Origin: Actinopolyspora alba
GTDB lineage: Bacteria > Actinomycetota > Actinomycetes > Mycobacteriales > Pseudonocardiaceae
Length of the DNA stretch: 64,000 bases
Assembly (NCBI RefSeq): GCF_900112765.1
Contig: NZ_FOMZ01000009.1
Span: 62,001-126,000 of the forward strand
Direction: 5' to 3'
A model generated the notes under the pieces. It was given only the letters and a program-made list of their open reading frames with translations, was not told the DNA's origin and did not search any database. Below, in pieces: positions 27,374 to 37,804 of the stretch. The translations under genes and the position numbers were made by a program. How positions within the stretch are numbered: the stretch's first letter is position 1; every line of letters begins with the position of its first letter.

Positions 27374-29005
27374 CTAGTGGGATTCCACCGTGGCCCGGTT
27401 GCGGCGGGTGGGCAGCAGCCGCGGCACCCTGCCGCGGGTGAGCGGCAGGATCACGGCGAACGCGATCAGGGCGGCGATGACGGCGAACGGGATCATGTAG
27501 TAGCGCAGTACGTACCCGGCGCCCGTCGGGGGTACCAGCAGCGCGACCGAGGCGCTGATGGCGATGGTGACCACCCGGAACCGCGAGTCGTTCGTGGACA
27601 CCGCCAGCGGGGCGAGCGCCCACAGCAGGTACCAGGGGTGCAGCACCGGGCCGAGCAGCGCCACGGCTCCCAGGGTTATCCCCAACCCGGTCAGGGGTTC
27701 GATCCGGCCGCGGAAGGAGGTCCACAGCAGTCGTAGGCACACCAGTGCGCTGATCCCGTAGCCGATCACCTTGGTGATGCTCAGCATCGCGTCGGTGTGG
27801 TTGCCGAGCCGCAGCAGCATGCTCACGCCGCCGCCGCCGAACATGCCGACCGCGGTCATCGGTGCCAGCCATGTCTTGATGCGGTTCGGCACGTCGAAAG
27901 TTTCGAGCCAGCCCAGGCCCCAGCCGCTGGTCACCGTGATGACTGTCATGGTCGCGAGGAACACGGCGACCATCGCCGCGGCCACGAGCAGCAGGTCGGT
28001 GAGTCGGCCGCCGCGTCGGCGCGCCAGATACATCCCGAGGAAACCGAGGGCGATGAAGGCAGGGGGTTTCACGGCTCCCGCCACGACTATCACCACCGAC
28101 CCGACGACGAGTCCCACCGGGCGCGGCAGCCGCAGTCCCAGCTCGATGCCCGCCAGCATCAGGCCCATCAGCAGTGCCTCGTTGTGCATACCGCTGACCA
28201 CGTGGAACAGCACGATCGGGTTGGCCGCGCACAGCCACAGCGCGCACACGGGTGGCACGCCGCAACGCCTGGCGAGGTGGGGAATGGCCCAGACGGCCAG
28301 CGCCAGCGACAGCAGCATCACCACTCGCCACAGCAGCACGCCGAACACGATGTTCTCCCCGACGATCGCCGCGATGCCCCTGCCGAACATCAGGAACAAC
28401 GGCCCGTAGGGGGCGGGGGTGTCCCGCCAGATGTTGGGGACGTTGCCGGTCAGTGGGTTGTCCACGCCCAGCGCCTCGGAGGGGCCGAACTCGTAGGGGT
28501 CGGCGCCGCTGGCCGCCACCGCGCTCTGCGCGAGGTAGGCGTACATGTCGCGGCTGAACAGCGGTGGGGCTATCGCCAGCGGAAAGCCCCACATGACTAT
28601 GGTGCGGCCGAGCTGGGTGTGCGAGACGAGGCGGCTCCGCCCCGGCAGCGCGAGCCTGCCCAGCCACAGCCAGCCGATCACGACCATCAGCATGCCCAGC
28701 CAGGCGCAGGCCATCGCCACGGTGGGCATGCGGGCGGGCAGGCTCAGCACGCGGATTCCGGAGATCGGGTTGTCCACCGGTGCCGCTCCCGCTCCGAGCG
28801 CGGCGAACGCGAGCAGCAGGGCACCTGTGGTGCCGAAGCGGCGTACGAGTGCCAACTGGCGGCGTTCGCTCCGGTCGAGTGGCCCCGGGACGTCGTTCGT
28901 CGTCGGTGTGATCGTGGTCGTTCCGGCGTCCTCCCGTGTTCGGTCCCGCCGGCCGGAGTCGCTCCTGTCCGAGTCGCCTGTGTCGGTCGCTTCGCCTGCC
29001 GCCAT
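27374..29005 (-). CDS. mptB: Alpha-(1->6)-mannopyranosyltransferase MptB
   Basis: 543 aa, GT-C-type integral membrane glycosyltransferase with about 13 helices after a 40-residue polar N-terminus. Uses polyprenyl-phosphomannose to build the alpha-1,6-mannan core of lipomannan-type lipoglycans. The acidic motif in the first large external loop (LFSRDMYAYLAQS), the DPYEFGP segment and the C-terminal VLHPWYLLWALAPLA match this family. Orientation and place opposite sufR match Rv1459c. Confidence 0.92.
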   Translation of the reverse strand: MAAGEATDTGDSDRSDSGRRDRTREDAGTTTITPTTNDVPGPLDRSERRQLALVRRFGTTGALLLAFAALGAGAAPVDNPISGIRVLSLPARMPTVAMACAWLGMLMVVIGWLWLGRLALPGRSRLVSHTQLGRTIVMWGFPLAIAPPLFSRDMYAYLAQSAVAASGADPYEFGPSEALGVDNPLTGNVPNIWRDTPAPYGPLFLMFGRGIAAIVGENIVFGVLLWRVVMLLSLALAVWAIPHLARRCGVPPVCALWLCAANPIVLFHVVSGMHNEALLMGLMLAGIELGLRLPRPVGLVVGSVVIVVAGAVKPPAFIALGFLGMYLARRRGGRLTDLLLVAAAMVAVFLATMTVITVTSGWGLGWLETFDVPNRIKTWLAPMTAVGMFGGGGVSMLLRLGNHTDAMLSITKVIGYGISALVCLRLLWTSFRGRIEPLTGLGITLGAVALLGPVLHPWYLLWALAPLAVSTNDSRFRVVTIAISASVALLVPPTGAGYVLRYYMIPFAVIAALIAFAVILPLTRGRVPRLLPTRRNRATVESH

Positions 29006-29073
29006 GTTGACCGAGCCTAGCCACTCGACCGACGGGTGCGTGGCAAGGGCGAGTGGTGCGTTCGGGCAACCGG

Positions 29074-29086
29074 GTTGTGAGACAAC
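29074..29086. promoter_or_regulatory. Inverted repeat between mptB and sufR
   Basis: GTTGT-GAG-ACAAC is a perfect dyad about 70 bp upstream of both starts. Together with the AACATCAGTGTT dyad at 29132-29143 it is a candidate SufR operator. Confidence 0.4.
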
Positions 29087-29130
29087 TCATGTGCTCGGAC
29101 CTGCCCGCTGCCTTGCCGCTCCAAATTAGG

Positions 29131-29143
29131 TAACATCAGTGTT
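29131..29143 (+). promoter_or_regulatory. -10 region of sufR overlapping a dyad
   Basis: TAACAT ends 7 nt before the GTG at 29144, consistent with a leaderless transcript. It overlaps AACA-TCAG-TGTT, so a bound repressor would block the promoter; autoregulation by SufR is the natural reading. Confidence 0.5.
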
Positions 29144-29989
29144 GTGAAAAACGTCGGAACCTCCCCAGCGGGCGCGGCGGTCGAGTGGGCCGCCGGCGAG
29201 CCGGACTCTGCGCGGCAGGGTGCGGCTCCGAGCGCCGGTGACGGGCGGACCCGGCAGCTGGTCGCCCGGACAGTGCTCGAGCAGGGCCCCGTCACGGCGG
29301 CCGGGATCGCCGAGCGGCTCGGCCTGAGTCCGGCGGCGGTGCGCAGGCATCTCGACGCGCTGGTCGCCGATGGTGAGGCGTGGATCAGGGAGTCCTCGTC
29401 TCGCGGCCGTCGGGGGAGGGGACGTCCGGCTAAGCTGTTCCTGTTGACCGAGAGCGGCCGGGCACGGTTCGGCCACGCCTACGACGATCTCGCCGTCTCG
29501 GCCTTGCGGTTTCTGGCCGAACAGTCCGGCGAGCAGGCGATTCGCTCGTTCGCCGAACGGCGGATGGCCGCTCTGGTCGAGCACCACCGTGACGCGTTGG
29601 CAGCGAGTGGGACCGTCGCCGAACGGGCCCAGGTATTGGCTGACGCGCTCACGCGGGAGGGCTATGCCGCTTCCGCGCGAACCGTCGGGTCAGGGGAGCA
29701 GCTTTGCCAGCACCACTGCCCGGTGGCGCATGTCGCTGCGGATTTTCCGCAGTTGTGTGAGGCCGAGACGGAGGCGTTCGCCGAAGTTCTCGGCACCCAC
29801 GTGCAGCGGCTGGCCACGATCGCCAACGGCGACGCGGCCTGCACCACGCACGTTCCGCACGCACGATCGGACGACCGTACGGCGAGCCGTCCGGAAACCG
29901 ATCACAACGCTGTCGCTTCGGGGTCCGCGCCGCGGAGTCCGGACCGACAGGACACTGCCCCGAGTCCTCATGGAGGGGAGCCCGTATGA
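29144..29989 (+). CDS. sufR: Fe-S cluster-sensing repressor SufR
   Basis: 281 aa from GTG 29144. Winged helix in the N-terminal third ([30 protein letters not shown]), then a basic wing with [12 protein letters not shown]. The C-terminal cysteines [18 protein letters not shown] (about residues 187-204) plus the later AACTTH are where SufR proteins bind an Fe-S cluster. It should repress the suf operon when clusters are plentiful. It overlaps sufB (ATGA), as in mycobacteria. The last 45 residues are a polar, non-conserved tail. Confidence 0.94.
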   Translation: MKNVGTSPAGAAVEWAAGEPDSARQGAAPSAGDGRTRQLVARTVLEQGPVTAAGIAERLGLSPAAVRRHLDALVADGEAWIRESSSRGRRGRGRPAKLFLLTESGRARFGHAYDDLAVSALRFLAEQSGEQAIRSFAERRMAALVEHHRDALAASGTVAERAQVLADALTREGYAASARTVGSGEQLCQHHCPVAHVAADFPQLCEAETEAFAEVLGTHVQRLATIANGDAACTTHVPHARSDDRTASRPETDHNAVASGSAPRSPDRQDTAPSPHGGEPV

Positions 29990-31446
29990 CTGCCGCTGCG
30001 GAGCAGCGCACACCCACCACGGTGCCCAGTTCCGAACCAATGTCGCAGGAAGAGACCATTGCCACGCTCGGCAACTACGAGTACGGCTGGTCCGACCCGG
30101 ACGTCGCGGGCGCGAACGCGCAACGCGGCCTCAACGAGGACGTCGTCCGGGAGATCTCGGAGCGGAAGGGCGAGCCCGACTGGATGCTGCAGGCTCGGCT
30201 GAAGGCGCTCGGCCTGTTCGAGCGCAAGCCCACGCCTGCCTGGGGCGCCGATCTCTCGGATATCGATTTCGACAACATCAAGTACTTCGTGCGTTCCACC
30301 GAGGAGCAGGCCCAGACCTGGGACGATCTGCCCGAGGACATCAAGAACACCTACGACAGGCTGGGTATCCCCGAGGCGGAGAAGCAGCGGCTGGTCGCCG
30401 GTGTCGCCGCGCAGTACGAGTCCGAGGTGGTCTACCACAAGATCCGCGAGGACCTCGAGGAAAAGGGTGTCAAGTTCCTCGACACCGATACCGCGCTGCG
30501 GGAGCACCCCGAGATCTTCGAGGAGTACTTCGGCTCGGTCATCCCGGCCGGTGACAACAAGTTCTCCGCGCTCAACACGGCGGTGTGGTCCGGCGGCTCG
30601 TTCATCTACGTGCCCAAGGGCGTGCACGTCGACATTCCGCTGCAGGCCTACTTCCGGATCAACACCGAGAACATGGGCCAGTTCGAGCGCACCCTGATCG
30701 TGGTCGACGAGGGTGCCTACGTGCACTACGTCGAGGGCTGCACCGCGCCGATCTACTCCACCGACTCGCTGCACTCGGCCGTGGTGGAGATCGTCGTCAA
30801 GCGCAACGCCCGTTGCCGCTACACGACCATCCAGAACTGGTCCAACAACGTCTACAACCTGGTCACCAAGCGTGCCAAGGCCGAAGAGGGCGCCACCATG
30901 GAGTGGGTCGACGGCAACCTGGGCTCCAAGGTGACCATGAAGTACCCGTCGGTGTTCCTGATGGGCGAGCACGCCAAGGGCGAGGTGCTCTCGGTGGCCT
31001 TCGCCGGTGAGAACCAGCACCAGGACGCGGGCGCGAAGATGGAGCACATGGCGCCGCACACCTCCTCCTCGATCGTCTCCAAGTCGATCGCGCGCGGCGG
31101 TGGGCGCACCTCCTACCGCGGGCTGGTCAAGGTGGCCAAGCGCGCCAACCACTCCGCGTCCAACGTCAAGTGCGACGCCCTGCTGGTGGACAACATCAGT
31201 CAGTCGGACACATACCCGTACGTGGACGTCCGGGTCGACGACGTGACGATGGGCCACGAGGCCACCGTGTCCAAGGTCAGTGACGATCAGCTGTTCTACC
31301 TGATGCAGCGGGGGCTGACCGAGGACGAGGCGATGGCCATGGTGGTGCGCGGGTTCGTCGAACCGATCGCCCGCGAACTCCCCATGGAGTACGCCCTGGA
31401 ACTGAACCGTCTGATCGAGCTGCAAATGGAAGGGGCCGTCGGCTGA
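29986..31446 (+). CDS. sufB: Fe-S cluster assembly scaffold subunit SufB
   Basis: 486 aa. Scaffold subunit of the SufBCD complex, where clusters are built. Family features include [39 protein letters not shown], the YVEGCTAP cysteine motif and [23 protein letters not shown]. The gene has no intein, unlike M. tuberculosis sufB. Overlaps both sufR and sufD, so the operon is tightly coupled. Confidence 0.97.
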   Translation: MTAAAEQRTPTTVPSSEPMSQEETIATLGNYEYGWSDPDVAGANAQRGLNEDVVREISERKGEPDWMLQARLKALGLFERKPTPAWGADLSDIDFDNIKYFVRSTEEQAQTWDDLPEDIKNTYDRLGIPEAEKQRLVAGVAAQYESEVVYHKIREDLEEKGVKFLDTDTALREHPEIFEEYFGSVIPAGDNKFSALNTAVWSGGSFIYVPKGVHVDIPLQAYFRINTENMGQFERTLIVVDEGAYVHYVEGCTAPIYSTDSLHSAVVEIVVKRNARCRYTTIQNWSNNVYNLVTKRAKAEEGATMEWVDGNLGSKVTMKYPSVFLMGEHAKGEVLSVAFAGENQHQDAGAKMEHMAPHTSSSIVSKSIARGGGRTSYRGLVKVAKRANHSASNVKCDALLVDNISQSDTYPYVDVRVDDVTMGHEATVSKVSDDQLFYLMQRGLTEDEAMAMVVRGFVEPIARELPMEYALELNRLIELQMEGAVG

Positions 31447-32639
31447 TGACGGAGTCGACTCTCGAAACGTCCGGCCGGAACGGCCTCGACGAGCGCGATC
31501 CGCAGAACTCCGCGGTGCCGCCGCGGAGTTCCCGCGGGCACCGCTTCACCTCCTACGACGTGCGTGCCTTCGAGGTGCCCGGTGGACGTGAGGAGGACTG
31601 GCGCTTCACGCCCATGAAGCGGTTGCGCGGACTGCACGACGGCTCGGCCGAGGCCACCGGTTCGCTCGATGTGGAGGTCAGCGGGGACTCCGCCGTGAAG
31701 GTGGAGACCGTGGACCGCTCCGACGAGCGGCTGGGCACGGCCGGAGCTCCCGCCGATCGGATCGCCGCCCAGGCGTGGAGCTCGTTCACCGAGGCCACCG
31801 TGGTCACGATCCCGAAGGACACGCAGGCCGCCGGCCCGGTCACCGTCACCGTGCACGGCCCGGGCCAGGATCGGATCGCCTACGGACACCTGCAGATCCG
31901 GGCCGAACCGCTGTCCGAGGCCGTGGTCGTGCTGGACTACCGCGGTTCCGGGATCATCGGCGACAACATCGAGATGATCGCCGAGGACTCGGCACAGCTG
32001 TCGGTGGTGACCATCCACGACTTCGCCGACGACGCCACCCAGGTCTCCTCCGAGCACGCCTACCTCGGCAAGGACGCGGTGTTCCGCCACTTCGCCGCCT
32101 CGCTGGGCGGCGACCTCGTGCGGGTCAACACCAAGGTGACCTTCGGTGACCGCGGCGGCGACGCCGACGTGCTGGGGGTGTACTTCGCCGACAGCGGTCA
32201 GCACCTGGAGCACCGGCTGTTGATGGACCACGCGCAGCCGAACTGCCGCAGCAACGTCACCTACAAGGGGGCGCTGCAGGGCGATTCGGCCCGCTCGGTC
32301 TGGATCGGTGACGTGCTCATCCAGGCGGCGGCCGAAGGGACCGAGACGTTCGAGCTGAACCGCAACCTGGTGCTCACCGAGGGAGCGCGTGCCGACTCGG
32401 TGCCCAACCTGGAGATCGAGACCGGTGAGATCGCCGGGGCGGGTCATGCCAGCGCGATCGGGCGTTTCGACGACGACCAGCTGTTCTACCTGCAGGCCAG
32501 GGGGATTCCGTACGACCAGGCACGCAGGCTGGTGGTACGCGGCTTCTTCGGCGAGCTCCTGCAGAAGATCACGGTCGACGAGGTCCGCGAGCGGCTGGAA
32601 GCCGCGATCGACAAGGAACTGGCGGCGGTCGGAGCATGA
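31446..32639 (+). CDS. sufD: Fe-S cluster assembly protein SufD
   Basis: 397 aa. SufB paralogue forming the SufB-SufD heterodimer on which clusters are assembled. It has the parallel beta-helix core and the typical end: HASAIGRFDDDQLFYLQARG, then ARRLVVRGFFGELL. Its ATG shares one base with the sufB stop. A 105-bp gap separates it from sufC, wider than elsewhere in the operon. Confidence 0.95.
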   Translation: MTESTLETSGRNGLDERDPQNSAVPPRSSRGHRFTSYDVRAFEVPGGREEDWRFTPMKRLRGLHDGSAEATGSLDVEVSGDSAVKVETVDRSDERLGTAGAPADRIAAQAWSSFTEATVVTIPKDTQAAGPVTVTVHGPGQDRIAYGHLQIRAEPLSEAVVVLDYRGSGIIGDNIEMIAEDSAQLSVVTIHDFADDATQVSSEHAYLGKDAVFRHFAASLGGDLVRVNTKVTFGDRGGDADVLGVYFADSGQHLEHRLLMDHAQPNCRSNVTYKGALQGDSARSVWIGDVLIQAAAEGTETFELNRNLVLTEGARADSVPNLEIETGEIAGAGHASAIGRFDDDQLFYLQARGIPYDQARRLVVRGFFGELLQKITVDEVRERLEAAIDKELAAVGA

Positions 32640-32744
32640 GCCGGCCACGGCCGGAACGCTCGGCGTTTCGGCCGCCCGCCCACCGCCGCTGACGCGGCAG
32701 CAAGACACAGCTTTTCGCGCAACCACCTGGAGAAGACGAACACG

Positions 32745-34855
<2,111 letters not shown>

Positions 34856-34865
34856 GGATGTGGTG

Positions 34866-35327
34866 ATGCAGCTCGAACAGATGTACCAGGAGATAATCCT
34901 GGATCACTACCGGAATCCGCACCGGCACGGCCTGCGGGAACCGTTCGACGCCGAGTCGTTCCAGGTCAACCCGACCTGTGGTGACGAGGTGACGTTGCGG
35001 GTGCGGTTGGTCGGCAGTGGTACGGAGGCGACGGTGGCCGACGTCTCCTACGCCGGACAGGGCTGCTCGATCAGTCAGGCTGCCACCTCGGTGCTGACCG
35101 ACCTGGTGGTGGGCCGTCCGTTGCAAGAGGCACTGGACAAGCAAGCGGTCTTCACCGAGTTGATGGAAGGCCGCGGCCAGGTCGAACCCGACGAGGACGT
35201 CCTGGAGGACGGAGTCGCCTTCGCAGGGGTCGCCAAGTACCCGATGCGGGTCAAGTGTGCACTGCTGGGTTGGATGGCATTCCGGGACGCTGTATCGCGT
35301 GTTGTCGATGAGGTGGGAGCGTCATGA
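34866..35327 (+). CDS. sufU: SufU sulfurtransferase
   Basis: 153 aa from ATG 34866, chosen over two preceding in-frame GTGs because GAGGA lies 7 nt upstream. Zinc-dependent acceptor of persulfide sulfur from SufS. The ligands are visible: NPTCGDE (about residue 40), the GQGCSISQAATS loop (about 66) and VKCALLGW near 126. The insertion relative to IscU that marks SufU proteins is present. Overlaps sufT. Confidence 0.95.
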   Translation: MQLEQMYQEIILDHYRNPHRHGLREPFDAESFQVNPTCGDEVTLRVRLVGSGTEATVADVSYAGQGCSISQAATSVLTDLVVGRPLQEALDKQAVFTELMEGRGQVEPDEDVLEDGVAFAGVAKYPMRVKCALLGWMAFRDAVSRVVDEVGAS

Positions 35328-35764
35328 CCAGTACCGAGAAACAGACGCAGGAGCAGCGGGGCACCGCCGCCCCCGAGGACGGTACCGAGGTGGTGCGCGG
35401 AGTCGAAGGCATGCCGGAGCCCCCGGCCGCCACGGCCGAACTGGCTGCCGTCGAGGACGTCGAAGAGGCCATGCGGGACGTCGTCGACCCCGAGTTGGGG
35501 ATCAACGTGGTCGACCTCGGCCTGGTCTACGGTGTCCAGGTCGAGCAGGACAACTCGGCTTCGATCGACATGACGTTGACCTCGCCGGCGTGCCCGCTCA
35601 CCGACGTGATCGAGGAGCAGGCACGTTCGGTGCTGACCGGCGGTCCCAACGGTGGTCTCGTCAACGATTTCCGGATCAACTGGGTGTGGATCCCGCCGTG
35701 GGGTCCGGAGAAGATCACCGAGGAGGGGCGTGAGCAGCTCAGGGCACTGGGCTTCACCCTCTGA
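35324..35764 (+). CDS. sufT: SufT (MIP18/PaaD-like Fe-S maturation factor)
   Basis: 146 aa. The domain follows about 45 polar residues: VEEAMRDVVDPELGINVVDLGLVYGV (about 46-71), the conserved Cys in TSPACPLTDVIEEQ (about 91) and the family ending WVWIPPWGPEKITEEGREQLRALGF. It helps load Fe-S clusters onto target enzymes. Last gene of the suf operon; a hairpin terminator lies 68 bp beyond. Confidence 0.95.
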   Translation: MTSTEKQTQEQRGTAAPEDGTEVVRGVEGMPEPPAATAELAAVEDVEEAMRDVVDPELGINVVDLGLVYGVQVEQDNSASIDMTLTSPACPLTDVIEEQARSVLTGGPNGGLVNDFRINWVWIPPWGPEKITEEGREQLRALGFTL

Positions 35765-35784
35765 TCGAGGTTTTCCGGTCGGGG

Positions 35785-35829
35785 TGCTCGCTTGGCGGAA
35801 CCTCCCGCCGGCTCTCGCTCCGGGACCCG
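35785..35829 (-). repeat. Intergenic repeat family 2, copy B
   Basis: On the minus strand it reads CCCGGAGCGAGAGC, a short G/C spacer, GGGAGG-TTCCGCCAAGCGAGCACC. It lies between the convergent suf operon and MFS gene and overlaps the approach to the terminator hairpin. Confidence 0.7.
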
Positions 35830-35831
35830 AG

Positions 35832-35854
35832 CGCTCCGGGACGACTCCGGAGCG
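35832..35854. terminator. Hairpin terminator of the suf operon
   Basis: Perfect 8-bp stem CGCTCCGG / CCGGAGCG with a 7-nt loop, between the suf operon and the convergent MFS gene. Confidence 0.7.
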
Positions 35855-36022
35855 GTGGTCCTGCGGACGTACATCGGGGACGTCGGTTCACGGGTCGGAT
35901 CCCGTCGAACCGGCGTCCTTCGTTCGTGTGGTCGGCCTTCGTTCTCGTGGTCGGCCGGGGGCTGCAGCGGGAGTCGGGCGGGACTCCGTCACGACCCGCC
36001 GCGGGGCTCGGAGGAAGCGGTC

Positions 36023-37489
36023 CTACCGGCCGGACGAGCCGGTGCCTTCCGCCTCGTGGGCCGTCAGTGGCTTGGCCAGGTTCTCCAGGCTGGAGCGTTC
36101 GGCGCGTACGCCGAGCGTCAGCTCGGCGATCCCGCCCAGCAACATCACGGCGGCACCGATCAGGAATGCCAGGGTCACGTTCCCCACCCGCTCGGTTTCG
36201 ATGAGCTGGCCGAACAGCAGCGGCCCCGTGATTCCGCCGACCGCGGTGCCGACCGCGTAGAAGAACGCGATCGCCAGTGCACGGGTCTCCATCGGAAACA
36301 CCTCGCTGACGGTGAGATAGGCGGCGCTGGCACCGGCGGAGGCGAGGAAGAAGATCCCCACCAGCAGCGCCAGGAACGTCCAGCGGTTCAACATCCCGTA
36401 GAGCAGCAGCATCGCCAGCGGCACCGTCAGCAGTGCCGAGCCGATGTAGGATCCCGCGATCATGGGAATCCGGCCCACCGTGTCGAACAGCCGGGACAGC
36501 AGCACCGGGCCGGTGAAGTTGCTCAGCGCGTAGATGACGATGAACACCGGCACGATCGTCGAGGAGACGCCGAAGAACGTGCTCAGCAGGGTTCCGAGGT
36601 TGAAGGTGAGACCGTTGTACAGGAACGCCTGGCCGATGAACAACGCGAGGCCCAGCACCGCACGGCGGGGGTAGCGCCGGTAGGCGGTCTCGGCGATCGT
36701 GCGGAACGGGATGGATCGCCGCTGCCTAATGGTGATCGATTCGCCGGGTTCTTCCAACCGGCTGCCGCTCCGTTCGGCCACGTCCCGCTCGATGCGGTCC
36801 ACGATCCGTTCCGCCTGTTCCTGGTAGCCGTGGATGAACAGCCAGCGCGGGCTCTCCGGGACGTTTCTGCGTACCAGCAGAATGCCCAGGCCCAGCACCG
36901 CCCCCACACCGAAAGCCACTCGCCAGCCGACGGCGGCGTCGAACACGGCCCGGTTGAGGAAGAAGACCGCTGTTGCCGCACCGCCTGCCGCGCCGAGCCA
37001 GTAAGACCCGTTGATGATCAGGTCGATTCGGCCGCGTACTCGTGCCGGGATGAGTTCGTCGATGGCGGAGTTGATCGCGGCGTACTCGCCGCCTATTCCA
37101 GCTCCGGTGACGAACCGGGCCAGGTAGAAGTACCAGGGGGCGAAGGCGAACGCGGTGGCCACCGTGGCGATCAGATACACCAGGAGAGTCAGCAGAAACA
37201 ACTTCTTGCGGCCGAACCGGTCGGTGAGCTGGCCGAAGAACAGCGCCCCCAGACAGGCCCCGAGGACGTAGATCGCGGCGGCGATGCCGATCTGTCCGGA
37301 ACTGATGGGGATACCGCTGTCGGACTCGGTCAGCCGGGACGCCACGGATCCGACCATGGTGACCTCGAGACCGTCGAGGATCCACACGGTTCCCAGCCCG
37401 ATCACCACCCGCCAGTGGAATCGGGACCAGGGCAGCCGGTCCAGCCGTGCCGGGATGTGAGTTCGGATCGTCCCCAGTTCGATCGCCAT
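36023..37489 (-). CDS. MFS transporter, sugar/metabolite:proton symporter type
   Basis: 488 aa with twelve hydrophobic helices. The first signature loop GQLTDRFGRKKLFLL (about residues 86-100), the ITGAGIGGEY-like VTGAGIGGEYAA in helix 4, and PESPRWL after helix 6 mark the metabolite:H+ / sugar porter group. Helix 6-7 is joined by a charged loop of about 60 residues. Substrate cannot be read. It is a single leftward gene between the suf terminator and the divergent small-protein gene. Confidence 0.92.
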   Translation of the reverse strand: MAIELGTIRTHIPARLDRLPWSRFHWRVVIGLGTVWILDGLEVTMVGSVASRLTESDSGIPISSGQIGIAAAIYVLGACLGALFFGQLTDRFGRKKLFLLTLLVYLIATVATAFAFAPWYFYLARFVTGAGIGGEYAAINSAIDELIPARVRGRIDLIINGSYWLGAAGGAATAVFFLNRAVFDAAVGWRVAFGVGAVLGLGILLVRRNVPESPRWLFIHGYQEQAERIVDRIERDVAERSGSRLEEPGESITIRQRRSIPFRTIAETAYRRYPRRAVLGLALFIGQAFLYNGLTFNLGTLLSTFFGVSSTIVPVFIVIYALSNFTGPVLLSRLFDTVGRIPMIAGSYIGSALLTVPLAMLLLYGMLNRWTFLALLVGIFFLASAGASAAYLTVSEVFPMETRALAIAFFYAVGTAVGGITGPLLFGQLIETERVGNVTLAFLIGAAVMLLGGIAELTLGVRAERSSLENLAKPLTAHEAEGTGSSGR

Positions 37490-37534
37490 CGCCCACGGGG
37501 ATTACCCGCGCAGGTCGCCGGGTATGCCTCCCAC

Positions 37535-37804
37535 ATGATCGGATGTCGAGTGCTGGGGCATCGCTATCGTTTCCGCGCGGTCGACGCGGAGTTGAGGTGG
37601 TACTGCGAGCGCGGCTGCGGAGCCGGCGCGAGCAAGCGGTACCCCACAGCCGAGCTGGCCGCGCGTTATGCCACCGCGTTGGACCGGGAGGATCGCGCCG
37701 CTCTCGGTGAACGCGCTCCGTTGCTCGGGCTGTTGCCGCTGCGGTTGTGGCGGTCACTCGGCCGGAAGCGGCAGGGGAGTCGTTCTCCGACCGCGCGGAG
37801 CTGA
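37535..37804 (+). CDS. Small basic protein with Cys/His zinc-like pattern
   Basis: 89 aa from ATG 37535. The N-terminal half reads MIGCRVLGHRYRFRA...LRWYCERGCGA, giving C4, H9, C24 and C28, which could bind a metal; the C-terminal half is helical and Arg-rich (LDREDRAALGERAPLLGLLPLRLWRSLGRKR). It is placed between two leftward genes. It resembles short hypothetical proteins seen widely in actinomycetes; no function known. No clear ribosome site. Confidence 0.72.
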   Translation: MIGCRVLGHRYRFRAVDAELRWYCERGCGAGASKRYPTAELAARYATALDREDRAALGERAPLLGLLPLRLWRSLGRKRQGSRSPTARS

